Positions 18,839-27,218 of a stretch of 64,000 nt of DNA are shown piece by piece (within the stretch, counting starts at the first letter, position 1; every line of letters starts with the position of its first letter). The position numbers and the translations under genes were made by a program. The stretch is taken from the NCBI GenBank assembly GCA_022340805.1, contig JAJDNF010000033.1:88308-152307 (forward strand). The letters are read 5' to 3'. The DNA is from Chromatiaceae bacterium (GTDB taxonomy: Bacteria > Pseudomonadota > Gammaproteobacteria > Chromatiales > Chromatiaceae). The notes under the pieces were generated by a model. That model was not told where the DNA came from. It saw only the letters and a program-made list of their open reading frames with translations, and searched no databases.

Positions 18839-19342
18839 ATGCAATCTTTCGATGTCTATTTTCTCGGCGAGCTGCTGCCTGATGTCGATCCAGCGGCCGC
18901 ACGACGCGAGGTCGCCAGGCTCTTCAAGATACAGGAGGATGCAGCCGATCGGCTGTTTTCCGGCAAGCCCCTGCGTGTGAAACAGGCGCTCGACGCGGAC
19001 GGCGCGAGTCGCTATCGCGCGGCGTTCCGCGACATCGGGGCCCTGGTCCGGATCGTGCCGACCGGCTCGCCACCCCCGGTTGCACAGACAGCTGCTGCGG
19101 CCGCCGCGGCACCCAGCCCGGCGGGCAGCGGCCCGCGGACGCCGCCGGCAGCCAGTGACGGGATCACTCTCGCCGAGCCCGGGGCCATCCTCGACGATAC
19201 TCGCCCGCCGCCCGCGGCGACGTTCGACACCAGCGCACTACAGGCACTGCCGGCGAACAGCGGGAGCCTGGAGGACTGTCACGTGGAGAAACCGCACCGG
19301 CCGATCCCGGACATCAGCCACCTGAAACTGGTCGACGACTGA
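18839..19342 (+). CDS. Hypothetical protein with disordered linker
   Basis: A 167-residue protein. Residues 1-75 form a compact domain starting QSFDVYFLGELLPDVDPAAA. The middle (about 78-110) is an Ala/Pro-rich linker, and the tail has short conserved-looking segments such as DISHLKLVDD. Function unknown. Confidence 0.6.
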   Translation: MQSFDVYFLGELLPDVDPAAARREVARLFKIQEDAADRLFSGKPLRVKQALDADGASRYRAAFRDIGALVRIVPTGSPPPVAQTAAAAAAAPSPAGSGPRTPPAASDGITLAEPGAILDDTRPPPAATFDTSALQALPANSGSLEDCHVEKPHRPIPDISHLKLVDD

Positions 19343-19368
19343 CAATCGGCAACGCCAACTGGACTCGC

Positions 19369-20208
19369 TCAGGGTTCGGCCAACGCGACCTGACCCTTAC
19401 CCGGACCGGGCCTGAGTTCGATGCGGAAAAGACCCACCGGGTACCTCGCTTCCGCACGCAGCGGCGCCTGGCCGGGCGACCGGCTGAGCCACACGAACAC
19501 CGACCGATGGGCGATTTGCTCGGTGCCGTCAGCGTCGCGCTGATAACCGTCGAAACGCAGTTTCCACGCAGGGTACATGGTGCCGGCCAGCACCAACCGC
19601 TCGCTGCCCTCGACGCGTACCCGGTAGACGAAGCGCTCGCGGCCATTGGTTACCGGCAGGCTGTACTCTGCCTGGTCGTGCAGCGCCAAGGTCCGCAGCC
19701 ACTGCAGCATACCCAGGCGATCCAGCAAGGCGCCGCCAGGTGCGGCCGTGTCTGGCCTGACACCCTTGTCGAGCTGGGCCATCTCGCTGCGCCCCTCCCG
19801 CCGTTCGAGGTCAAAATGCTGCACGCCGAGCGCGGATCTGTCGCGCAGGTAGAGGCGATGGCGCCGCCTGTTCGTCTGCTCGAAATCCTCGAAACCGATC
19901 AACCCCCCGTCGCGCGGTGCGTTCCAGCTGCGAAACCGGTATCGGATTGGGTATAGCGCCTCGACCAGCGGATAGGCGGAGGAACTGACCTCCAGGCGCG
20001 CCTCGCCCAGCTCGGCCACGCCGCCTGGCAATCGCGTCTGCAAGACAAGGTCTGCAATCGGCACGTCCTTGCCGAGCGAGAACGCCCCACGGTAGCTCAC
20101 CTGGTATTGCAGACGTTCAACCGATTCTGCCAGTCCTGAGCCGGCCTGCAGCGCGAGCAGCAGGCCGTAGAGCAGCAAGGCTCGAAACGTCTTCAGGTTC
20201 GGAGGCAT
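19369..20208 (-). CDS. Exported DUF3108-like protein
   Basis: A 279-residue protein with a signal peptide (LLLYGLLLALQAG, cleavage near residue 28) and a beta-rich body. The N-terminal pattern ERLQYQVSYRGAFSLG and the internal RVEGSERLVLAGTMYPAWKL match DUF3108 proteins, predicted to be periplasmic or envelope proteins. It is convergent with the previous gene. Confidence 0.75.
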   Translation of the reverse strand: MPPNLKTFRALLLYGLLLALQAGSGLAESVERLQYQVSYRGAFSLGKDVPIADLVLQTRLPGGVAELGEARLEVSSSAYPLVEALYPIRYRFRSWNAPRDGGLIGFEDFEQTNRRRHRLYLRDRSALGVQHFDLERREGRSEMAQLDKGVRPDTAAPGGALLDRLGMLQWLRTLALHDQAEYSLPVTNGRERFVYRVRVEGSERLVLAGTMYPAWKLRFDGYQRDADGTEQIAHRSVFVWLSRSPGQAPLRAEARYPVGLFRIELRPGPGKGQVALAEP

Positions 20209-20351
20209 GGCTCGCTCGCTGCGCTGCTTGGTCGCAGGCTTAGTTTAGCAAGGCCGCCTTGAGTTCCTTGGCATAGCTCATGCTTCGTTAGATACGAAAG
20301 CTGGAAAAGGCGCGATAAGCGCCACAATATTGACGAAATCAGGACAAAATC

Positions 20352-20681
20352 GTGCCGAAATCTGTCACGAACGACAATTTATTGACGAATCCGCCACCGA
20401 ACCGGCGGAATTTTGACGCATCTGACGTCAGGAACGGGCCGCCAAAGGCACCCGCAACCGCGGGCGCCGACCGGCAGGTCGAGTTGAGTCGCGCCCAGCA
20501 GTTCCTGATCCAGGAGGCGCAGCGTCCGCGTGCCAGCGCAGTCTCGACCCTCGAGCAGGCGCGCGCGCTGGCCGGCGAACTGCGCGCACAGCTTGCGGCC
20601 GATCCACGCATCGCGCTGCAGGCCTACTCCCAACTGAATGCAAATGTATTTGAGGTGGCCACGGCGCGCCCCAGCGCTTGA
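20352..20681 (+). CDS. Small conserved-looking hypothetical protein
   Basis: A 109-residue protein with a Pro/Asn-rich N-terminal third and a helical remainder (from SRAQQFLIQEAQR). GTG start at 20352. A terminator follows on the same strand. Function unknown. Confidence 0.55.
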   Translation: MPKSVTNDNLLTNPPPNRRNFDASDVRNGPPKAPATAGADRQVELSRAQQFLIQEAQRPRASAVSTLEQARALAGELRAQLAADPRIALQAYSQLNANVFEVATARPSA

Positions 20682-20704
20682 ACCGCCAGACCGATCTCGG
20701 CACA

Positions 20705-20723
20705 GGCGAGATCATATCTCGCC
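20705..20723. other. Perfect 8-bp inverted repeat
   Basis: GGCGAGAT (20705-20712), three-base loop, ATCTCGCC (20716-20723). It lies between the hypothetical gene and its terminator. It may be an extra stem in the 3' end of the transcript or a protein site. Confidence 0.5.
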
Positions 20724-20728
20724 ATTGA

Positions 20729-20759
20729 CCCGGCCCCGCCCTGCGGAAGCCGGGTTTTT
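20729..20759 (+). terminator. Rho-independent terminator
   Basis: Stem CCCGGC (20729-20734) with GCCGGG (20749-20754), then five T residues, C and more T. It ends the gene at 20352-20681. Confidence 0.75.
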
Positions 20760-20954
20760 CTTTTCTGTGACGGCGCCACGGGCGCGAATCAACAGCATGC
20801 CCTGGGGCGCCGGCACGCACAGGTACGGCCCCCGCAGATTGCCGCTCAGATCGTCTCCCCGGCCGGATCGTGGCAAAATTGTGCGCAAGACCTGCGCGCA
20901 CCTTCGCGGTCTTCGCTTAATTGAGATTTCCGCTACCTAAACCGATCTGCTGCG

Positions 20955-21104
20955 ATGCGCATCGTCTATCTCACACTCGGGCTGTTTGTGCTGCTGAACC
21001 TAGGAGTCGACTGTCGCATGCCGCCGCTGGCTCCTGCTGACTGCCGCGCTGTTGCCGGCGGGCTGGTCGATTGCGTTCGTCACGCGGTGACAGAACATGA
21101 CTGA
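20955..21104 (+). CDS. Possible 49-residue membrane ORF, perhaps frameshifted
   Basis: An ATG at 20955 begins MRIVYLTLGLFVLLNL, a clear membrane segment, but the frame then turns into unlikely sequence and overlaps the next gene by 8 bases. In the +1 frame, bases around 21020-21091 read like a second membrane helix (RRWLLLTAALLPAGW) and stop at TGA before the next ATG. A single-base frameshift could have broken a two-helix protein, or this is a chance ORF. Confidence 0.3.
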   Translation: MRIVYLTLGLFVLLNLGVDCRMPPLAPADCRAVAGGLVDCVRHAVTEHD

Positions 21105-21630
21105 TCCGCTGCTCAGGACCCTGTCGCCGGTCCATTTCGCCGACCTGCCGCAGGCCGCAGACGTGAACCGCGCGTTGATCGAGGCCTTCGAGCGCACCAG
21201 CGCGGCCTTGGATGTCAGGCGCACCCACAAATTTGCCGGGCGCTATGAAAACACCTATATCCCGGCGGAACGCCTGCCCGAACTGACACCGGTGCGCGAT
21301 TTCGCGGTGCACCGTGCCGCAACGGTCCTCGGCATCGATGCACCGCACCACGGCTTCTGGTTCAACGAGATGCGGTCCGGCCAGCGCACCACCCTGCACG
21401 ACCACGCAGAAGCCGATGAACTGCTGTCGGGCGTGTACTATCTCAGCTGCGCGCCGGGCAGCGGCCGCCTGGTCCTGCACGATGACGATGCGCAGATCCT
21501 GATCACGCCGCGGCCAGGCCTGCTGGTGCTGTTCCCGCCCGACCTGCCACACGAGGTCGAGCAGAACAGCAGTACCGAGACCCGCCTGTCGATCGCGTTC
21601 AATTTTGGCCCGCCGCGCGCGGCGAGCTGA
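21097..21630 (+). CDS. Putative 2-oxoglutarate/Fe(II) oxygenase
   Basis: A 177-residue double-stranded beta-helix protein. The pattern LHDHAEADELLSGVYYL, then PPDLPHEVEQN, then TRLSIAFNF fits the 2OG-Fe(II) oxygenase layout, where two His and an acidic residue bind iron and an Arg holds 2-oxoglutarate. Such small enzymes hydroxylate proteins or small molecules. Substrate unknown. Its 3' end overlaps the convergent next gene by about 32 bases. Confidence 0.75.
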   Translation: MTDPLLRTLSPVHFADLPQAADVNRALIEAFERTSAALDVRRTHKFAGRYENTYIPAERLPELTPVRDFAVHRAATVLGIDAPHHGFWFNEMRSGQRTTLHDHAEADELLSGVYYLSCAPGSGRLVLHDDDAQILITPRPGLLVLFPPDLPHEVEQNSSTETRLSIAFNFGPPRAAS

Positions 21631-22000
21631 TCGTCGAGGTCTCCAGTCGTTCGGTCTCGGCCAGCACCACGCGGCGACCGTCTGTGGTAACGAACTCGCG
21701 ATCCCCGATGGCACCGCGCTGTGCCCGGTATTCGGACGCGCGGCCGCTGCTGGCATCCACCACGCGGATGAAAATCACCTCGCTGCCGTCCCGCCAATGT
21801 TCATACAGCAGGAAAGTCGAGGTCAACAGCATCAGGCCCACCACCGCGATGGCAAGGCCCTTGATCGGCCAGCGCCGCGATGCTGGCGGATTAACCAGGC
21901 GCGCCGGCGGGCGGTCGACTGGAGAGCGCGGTCTGCGGACCCTCCAGATCAACACGACCACCAAGATGACGAACAGCGTGAACAGGATTTTTCCGATCAT
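21599..22000 (-). CDS. Hypothetical membrane protein
   Basis: A 133-residue protein with two membrane helices (about 4-20 and 46-66), a basic Arg/Pro-rich loop between them, and a polar C-terminal domain. It is convergent with, and overlaps, the oxygenase gene. No family recognised. Confidence 0.6.
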   Translation of the reverse strand: MIGKILFTLFVILVVVLIWRVRRPRSPVDRPPARLVNPPASRRWPIKGLAIAVVGLMLLTSTFLLYEHWRDGSEVIFIRVVDASSGRASEYRAQRGAIGDREFVTTDGRRVVLAETERLETSTISSPRAAGQN

Positions 22001-22085
22001 AGGTGGATCTTAACTCGGAACGCGGTGATCCAGGCACACGCTTAATTCGCTATGATCGGGGCATCGTATACTCGGCAGCCAATCT

Positions 22086-22742
22086 ATGAATCAGGTTTTC
22101 GTCCGCACCGTCCTTGGCAGCGTCCTTGCGCTCGCCGCCGCAGTTTCCTCAGGGGCCGCCGATCTCGCGGTCGGGATCACCCCGCAACTGGATGGCGTCA
22201 CGGTGCAGCAGCAGCGCAAGCCGCTACGCATCGAGCGCAATCAGGATGAAGAGAACACGATCAGCGCGAGCTTTCAGCGTACATCGCGCAAATGTCCGCC
22301 GTTTTGCATCCAGCCGATGAAGATAAGCGAAGGCGTCGAGACTATCGGCGAGGTCGAGATGCTGGGCTATCTCGAGCGCGCTTCCGGAGGCGACGATTCG
22401 ATCCTGATCATCGACTCGCGCGGACCCGACTGGCTCAGGCGCGGGACTATCCCCGGATCCATCAACATTCACTACAAGCGCCTGAGCCTGAAATCGGCCG
22501 AAGAGGCCGAGATCGCGGCCATTCTGCACGATCAGTTTGGTGCGCAACGCGCCGGTGAGTTGTGGGACTTCCGCAATGCCAGGACCCTGGTGTTGTTCTG
22601 CAACGGCCCCTGGTGTGGGCAGTCACCCATCAACATCCGCGCGCTGCTGCGCCTCGGCTATCCGCCGTCGAAGTTGAAGTGGTACCGCGGCGGCATGCAG
22701 GCCTGGGAGACCGTCGCGCTCACCACCGTGGTCCCCGAGTGA
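22086..22742 (+). CDS. Exported rhodanese-domain protein
   Basis: A 218-residue protein with a signal peptide (cleavage likely near AAD, residues 25-26) and a C-terminal rhodanese domain. The active-site loop is FCNGPWCGQSP, and IDSRGPDWLRRGTIPGSINI is the typical early block. Rhodaneses carry persulfide sulfur on this Cys. An exported one fits the sulfur metabolism suggested elsewhere in the window, but a direct link is inference. An ankyrin lipoprotein gene follows 16 bases later. Confidence 0.85.
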   Translation: MNQVFVRTVLGSVLALAAAVSSGAADLAVGITPQLDGVTVQQQRKPLRIERNQDEENTISASFQRTSRKCPPFCIQPMKISEGVETIGEVEMLGYLERASGGDDSILIIDSRGPDWLRRGTIPGSINIHYKRLSLKSAEEAEIAAILHDQFGAQRAGELWDFRNARTLVLFCNGPWCGQSPINIRALLRLGYPPSKLKWYRGGMQAWETVALTTVVPE

Positions 22743-22758
22743 GGCGACAGCTCAAGTC

Positions 22759-23397
22759 ATGACAAGACAACTGACCGCGATCTGCACCCTGCTGCTGCTT
22801 CTGCTGACCGCCTGCAGTGAGCCCGACCGCCCCTCGATCGCACTGTACCTTGCGGTGCAACGCGGGGATCTCGACCAGCTGGAACGCCATATCTACTGGG
22901 GCGCCGACATCAATGCCAGGCTGCCGAACGGTCAGTACCCGTTGCAGGCCGCAGCAGAACAGGGTCGTTTCGTGATGGTCAAGACGCTGCTCAAGCACGG
23001 TGCCGCGCTGGAAGCCACCACGGAGCGGGGCGAAACCGCACTCGATCTCGCCGTCCTCGGCGGACGCACCCAGGTGGCCGAACTGCTGATCGCCCAGGGT
23101 GCGCAACTGGACGCCTCGCTGCTGCTGCTCAAGGCGGCCCAGGTTGGCGTCACCGACCGCGACACCGTCAGATTCCTGATCGATCGCGGTGCGGATACCG
23201 AACAGCGCGATGCTGATGGCGACACCGCCCTGCTGATCGCCATCCGCCAGGACAACCACCGCCTCGCCAGCCAGCTCGTCAGCCGCGGTGCCGACGTGAA
23301 TGTGAAGACCGCGGACGGCATGTCTGCCCTCGCCCTGGCGCGCAAACTCAACCTCACCGAACTGGTCAGCCTGCTGCAACGCCAGGGCGCCCAGTAG
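22759..23397 (+). CDS. Ankyrin-repeat lipoprotein
   Basis: A 212-residue protein with a lipoprotein signal (lipobox LLTAC, lipid-modified Cys near residue 19) and about five ankyrin repeats, seen in PLQAAAEQGRFVMVKTLL, TALDLAVLGGRTQVAELL and TALLIAIRQDNHRLASQL. It is expected at the periplasmic face of a membrane as a protein-binding scaffold. It likely forms an operon with the rhodanese. Confidence 0.88.
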   Translation: MTRQLTAICTLLLLLLTACSEPDRPSIALYLAVQRGDLDQLERHIYWGADINARLPNGQYPLQAAAEQGRFVMVKTLLKHGAALEATTERGETALDLAVLGGRTQVAELLIAQGAQLDASLLLLKAAQVGVTDRDTVRFLIDRGADTEQRDADGDTALLIAIRQDNHRLASQLVSRGADVNVKTADGMSALALARKLNLTELVSLLQRQGAQ

Positions 23398-23498
23398 GCA
23401 GGCGTTATTGCTGCCGCGCCAGTCCGGCACTGGCGGTGCGACGGGTCCTTTGCTAATGTCGCGCGCCTCAACAACTTGTCCAGGACGGAGAATCACCC

Positions 23499-23783
23499 AT
23501 GGCAAGCACCCCCGACGAACTCACCATCAACTACAGCGAAGGCGGCATCGATGTGGTCAAGGAACTGGACAAAGAGGTGCTGTCGAAGGGTGCCTGGACC
23601 ACGATCCTGTTTCGTTACCAGGACTGGGATGCGCGCAAGGAGGAGTACAGCAAGGACAAGTACTCGATCCGTCGTTACCAGAAACGCAACGGCGAATACC
23701 AGCAGAAATCCAAGTTCAATATCTCGAGCCCGGACCAGGCCCGACAATTGATCGATGCGCTCAACAAGTGGCTGGCGGACTGA
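23499..23783 (+). CDS. Small conserved-looking hypothetical protein
   Basis: A 94-residue soluble protein rich in Lys, Tyr and Asp, with alternating strands (TINYSEGGIDVVKELD, WTTILFRYQDWD, YSIRRYQKRNGEY) and a C-terminal helix. No catalytic motif. GGACGG lies upstream of the ATG. Function unknown. Confidence 0.65.
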   Translation: MASTPDELTINYSEGGIDVVKELDKEVLSKGAWTTILFRYQDWDARKEEYSKDKYSIRRYQKRNGEYQQKSKFNISSPDQARQLIDALNKWLAD

Positions 23784-23842
23784 CCTTCGCATGGGCGTGG
23801 GGCGATCTCGGCGCGGCGGTTCGCAACCCGCACGGGGTGCCC

Positions 23843-23890
23843 TAGGCACCAGCCGTAATGCACCTGGTTCCGGTGGATAGCACGCAAATA
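23843..23890. repeat. Solo relative of the 8.25 kb repeat, inverted
   Basis: The sequence AGCCGTAATGCACCTGG with GGTGGATAGCACGCAAAT after it is close to the reverse complement of the repeat unit starting near 8253. It lies in the short gap between two genes. The match is imperfect. Confidence 0.5.
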
Positions 23891-23914
23891 TGATTGGCGG
23901 CTGGCTGCCGGGTC

Positions 23915-24565
23915 TTACTCGGTCGCCCGGCCTGCCGCGATCAGGGCCTTGGCCTGGACGATCCACTGTTCGCGTTCGATGCGCCCCCTGAACCGCAGAT
24001 GCGCGTTCACCCACTCGACGTTCTGAGGCGTCCAGGCGGCGATCTGTTCGAAGCGCAGAATCCCCAGTTCCTTCAGCACCAGGGCGATCTTTGGCCCAAT
24101 CCCCTTGATCTGCTGCAGGTCGTCCGCCGCGCCCGCGTGCTCGCTCGGCGCCGCTGGCGGCGCGACGGCGTCACTGCCGGTCGCAGCCGGCACCGACGCC
24201 GCAAGAGGCTGCACCTCCGGCGATGCGGCCTGCGCAGCCGCCAGCGCATCGTGGCAGGCGTCGAGTTCACCCTGCAACGTGCGTAACACGGCCTCATCGA
24301 CTGCGGCCTGACTGGCCGCACCCTGCAGCGCGGTGAGCTTCTCGGTCAACTGCTTGCGTTCGGCCTCGCAGTTGCCGCGCGCGTTCACCGCCGCGTCCAC
24401 CTCGGTGCGCAATGCGCGCGCGTCGGCCTCCGCGTTGGCCATACGGGTCTGCAGCGAGGTCCGCGCACTGTTTGCAGCGATGCGGCAGAGGTACCAGCCG
24501 AGGATCAGGCCGAGCAGCCCGGCGATCAGCAGCGAGATGAATGTCTGGGTGATCAGGTAACTCAT
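23915..24565 (-). CDS. Membrane-anchored coiled-coil protein with helix-hairpin-helix domain
   Basis: A 216-residue protein with an N-terminal membrane helix (LISLLIAGLLGLILGWYL region), a long Ala/Glu-rich coiled coil (about 35-110), an Ala/Pro linker and a C-terminal helix-hairpin-helix unit (DDLQQIKGIGPKIALVL). This unit resembles those in ribosomal-protein L21-like and DNA-binding HhH proteins. I start at ATG 24565 because GGAG at 24571-24574 (complement) is then well placed. It lies 15 bases downstream of the OmpA-domain gene. Confidence 0.78.
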   Translation of the reverse strand: MSYLITQTFISLLIAGLLGLILGWYLCRIAANSARTSLQTRMANAEADARALRTEVDAAVNARGNCEAERKQLTEKLTALQGAASQAAVDEAVLRTLQGELDACHDALAAAQAASPEVQPLAASVPAATGSDAVAPPAAPSEHAGAADDLQQIKGIGPKIALVLKELGILRFEQIAAWTPQNVEWVNAHLRFRGRIEREQWIVQAKALIAAGRATE

Positions 24566-24580
24566 GTCCACTCCGTGGGA

Positions 24581-25327
24581 TTACTGAAGGGGCAGCACGT
24601 CGAAGGTTATCCGGCGGTTCGCGGCACGTCCCTCCGGGGTGGCGTTGCTGGCAATCGGCTGGCTGTCGCCATATGCAACAATCTGCATCCGCTCGGCCGG
24701 GATGCCGGCGAGGTAGAAGAACCGCTCGACGGCCTCGGCGCGCGCCTGGCTGAGGCGCAGATTGAACGTGCGATCGCCGCTGGCGTCGGTGTGACCGCCG
24801 ATCACGATATGCGTATCCGGACACTGATAGGCGACAGTCGCCAGATCATTGAGCAGCGCGTAACTGTCCAGCATCGGCGAGGCCGCGCCGGCCTCGAAAT
24901 GCACGCTGCCCAGCGAGGCCAGACGCGCCATCGTGCGCTGGCAGGCTCCGGCATCCATCGGGTTCGACAGATCACCGCCCAGGCGCACGATGCGGCTGGG
25001 TTGGAAGCGCGGATTGAGCGGGTCATCCTTGTCGGTCAGCGAGTCCGGGGGCTGCAGGCCGCTCGCATCGACCACGCGCACCCCCCACACCTTGCGGGCA
25101 ATGCCGGCAACGTACTCGGCGGTGAGCTTGGGCGACAGCTCGCCGCTCAGGCGCAGATCGCGACCGACGGCCGAGATCTCCAGACCATCGATCGCATAGG
25201 CCGCGAGTTCCCGCTGCACGCGACCCGCGAGATCGTCTTCGATCACGCCGTGGCGCATGGCCACGGTCGCCCAGGTCAACAGCAAAAGGCTGGCCAGCGC
25301 CACCAGGATAGCGGTACTTCTCGACAC
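24581..25327 (-). CDS. OmpA/MotB-domain envelope protein
   Basis: A 248-residue protein with one N-terminal membrane helix (STAILVALASLLLLTWA), a middle region with weak BON-like character, and a C-terminal OmpA/MotB peptidoglycan-binding domain (VIGGHTDASGDRTFNLRLSQARAEAV then RRITF). It likely ties the membrane to the cell wall. The GTG start at 25327 has GGAGG six bases upstream. The frame extends further but without a ribosome site. Probably co-transcribed with the HhH gene. Confidence 0.85.
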   Translation of the reverse strand: MSRSTAILVALASLLLLTWATVAMRHGVIEDDLAGRVQRELAAYAIDGLEISAVGRDLRLSGELSPKLTAEYVAGIARKVWGVRVVDASGLQPPDSLTDKDDPLNPRFQPSRIVRLGGDLSNPMDAGACQRTMARLASLGSVHFEAGAASPMLDSYALLNDLATVAYQCPDTHIVIGGHTDASGDRTFNLRLSQARAEAVERFFYLAGIPAERMQIVAYGDSQPIASNATPEGRAANRRITFDVLPLQ

Positions 25328-25381
25328 CTGATTCCTCCCCGCAGACGTGCTGCGCCCGCGCGTTTTTTGCCGCAAGGGCGT

Positions 25382-25487
25382 CAGGGAAGCGCTGATCCAC
25401 CCCGGAGCTTGCGGCGTGGCACAAATCACGTTTGCGCCGCAGCTTGCCCTGGAAGATCCCGGACGGGCCTGTTCAGCGTTTCCTCAG
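25382..25487. repeat. MITE-like repeat, copy 1
   Basis: About 106 bp with imperfect terminal inverted repeats: GGGAAGCGCTGA at the left, and GTTCAGCGTTTCC at the right, which is its complement with one change. The inner part from GGCACAAATCAC to the right end is about 75% like 55908-55972. It lies between the OmpA-domain gene and the MFS gene and has no coding capacity. Confidence 0.6.
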
Positions 25488-25498
25488 CGGGCGCTAAT

Positions 25499-26806
25499 TT
25501 ACCCCAATTCGCCACTGATGTTGCGGCAATGTGTCTCACGCACGCGCGTGGCGGCCAGCACGGCCAGCACGGCAAACCCGAACGACAGCCACAGGCCATT
25601 GCGGTAATCCACCCAGGCATAGCGGCGCAGCCCGTCGGCCAGCTGGCCATCCCAGGTCAGGTCCAGGACCCAGCCAAACACCGGCTGCATGATCGCTGCA
25701 CCGAGGAACAGCCCGGTGTTGACCAGCGCGATCGCCATCCCGGCGCTGCTCGGGGCGCACACCTCCTTGACTGCCGCGTAGGTCAGCACGAAACCGCTCG
25801 CGCCCAGGCCCAACAGACCGTAAAGCAGGTAGCCCGATGCCCCGGGGCCCCAGTCGAGCAGCAGCAGGCACAGCCAGGCCGCGGCCGACAGCAGGCCGGT
25901 CGCCAGGATGACCGGCCGACGCAATCCCAGGTGATCGGACAGCCAGCCCATGAACAGGCAGCCCACGGCGAAGCTGATCAGGCTGATCGTCGTGTACAGC
26001 GAGGCCTCGGTCCTGGCCAGTCCGTGCACATCCTGCAGCAGGGGGACACCCCACAGACCCACGAAGCTGAACATATTGCCGGTCACGCCCAGGTTGACCC
26101 AGAACCCTGGCCAGGCGGTCAGGTTGCCGTAGACCGCCTTCAGTGCGGCCGGCCAATGCGGGTGCGCGCGTGCATGCGCCGGCAGGCCCTCCATCTCGCG
26201 CACCGAGGGGAAACCCGCCTCCTGCGGCTGGTTGCGCACGAACAGCCAGGTGACAAGTGCCATCAGCAGTGACATACCGCCGATGCCAACGAAGATCTCG
26301 CGCCAGCTGAAAAAACCCAGCGCCCAGGCCAGCGGCGCCGCCGCCATGATCGACCCCAGATTGCCAAGCAGCAGGGTCAGGCCGCTGACCCGGCCATAGT
26401 GGCGGTCGCTGAACCAGAACGCGTTGCTGCGCATCAGGCCGACGAATACCACCGACACGCCCAGGCCGACCAGAAAGCGCCCGACCGAGGCCATCGCAAA
26501 ATCACCCGCCAGACCGAACAGGATCGAGCCCAGCCCGGCGACCAGTGAGCCCACGGTCACGCTGATCCGCGGGCCCAGGGTATCCGCCAGGATACCGGAG
26601 GGGACCTGCATCACCGTGTAGACGTAGTAGTACATCGCCGCCAGCGAGCCGAGCGCGGCACCGCTGGTCTGGAACGACTGCATCAGATCGGAGGCGACTG
26701 CGGCCGGCGCCATGCGGTGAAAGAACACCAGCATGTAGGAGATCACGAGGATGAAATAGATCCGCCAGCGCAGCGCGTTGAAGGCGACGTATGACGCATG
26801 GCTCAT
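25499..26806 (-). CDS. Major facilitator superfamily transporter
   Basis: A 435-residue MFS permease with about 12 membrane helices. The signature between helices 2 and 3 is visible as GILADTLGPRISV, and the second half repeats it as GWLSDHLGLRRPV. The N-terminal VFFHRMAPAAVASDL resembles nitrate/hexuronate-type or general anion transporters. Substrate cannot be read from the sequence. The gene is alone on its strand, flanked by a MITE and a 412-bp intergenic region. Confidence 0.9.
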   Translation of the reverse strand: MSHASYVAFNALRWRIYFILVISYMLVFFHRMAPAAVASDLMQSFQTSGAALGSLAAMYYYVYTVMQVPSGILADTLGPRISVTVGSLVAGLGSILFGLAGDFAMASVGRFLVGLGVSVVFVGLMRSNAFWFSDRHYGRVSGLTLLLGNLGSIMAAAPLAWALGFFSWREIFVGIGGMSLLMALVTWLFVRNQPQEAGFPSVREMEGLPAHARAHPHWPAALKAVYGNLTAWPGFWVNLGVTGNMFSFVGLWGVPLLQDVHGLARTEASLYTTISLISFAVGCLFMGWLSDHLGLRRPVILATGLLSAAAWLCLLLLDWGPGASGYLLYGLLGLGASGFVLTYAAVKEVCAPSSAGMAIALVNTGLFLGAAIMQPVFGWVLDLTWDGQLADGLRRYAWVDYRNGLWLSFGFAVLAVLAATRVRETHCRNISGELG

Positions 26807-26942
26807 GGCACGACCTTAGCCCGCATCCATCACCGGCCGGAAAGCAGCCGTGGCGTAACAGGCGGAAATGGCGATAGAAATGATTGAATCTGTTCGTGAC
26901 CCAAGATTAACACCCTGTTTCCGCTGCCCGCCTACCCCGGTC

Positions 26943-26982
26943 CTGGCGGTTTCTCGCTCGCGCCGGCTGCGAAATCCGCCAG
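26943..26982. other. Imperfect hairpin in a 412-bp gene-free region
   Basis: CTGGCGGTTTCTCGC near 26943 pairs with GCGAAATCCGCCAG ending at 26982, with mismatches and an 11-base loop. It has no T-run. The rest of 26807-27218 shows no gene or RNA I can support. Confidence 0.4.
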
Positions 26983-27218
26983 CATCCGTGATGCCGGTGA
27001 CAGATGCGGGTTAGTTGGACGATGGTGGCTGAATGCCGCAACGACCCCGCGGGCCTTGTTCGATTGGCGGCAGATAGATCGGCAGGCCTTGCGGTCTCCG
27101 CTGGCGCGGCATGATCGCACCGCTGAGATACACAGACAAAGTCATCGGCAGCAACGGAGCGGACGCGCCATGCGCGAATCGCACCACGGGCCGCACATCC
27201 GCACGCCGAACAGGCAGC

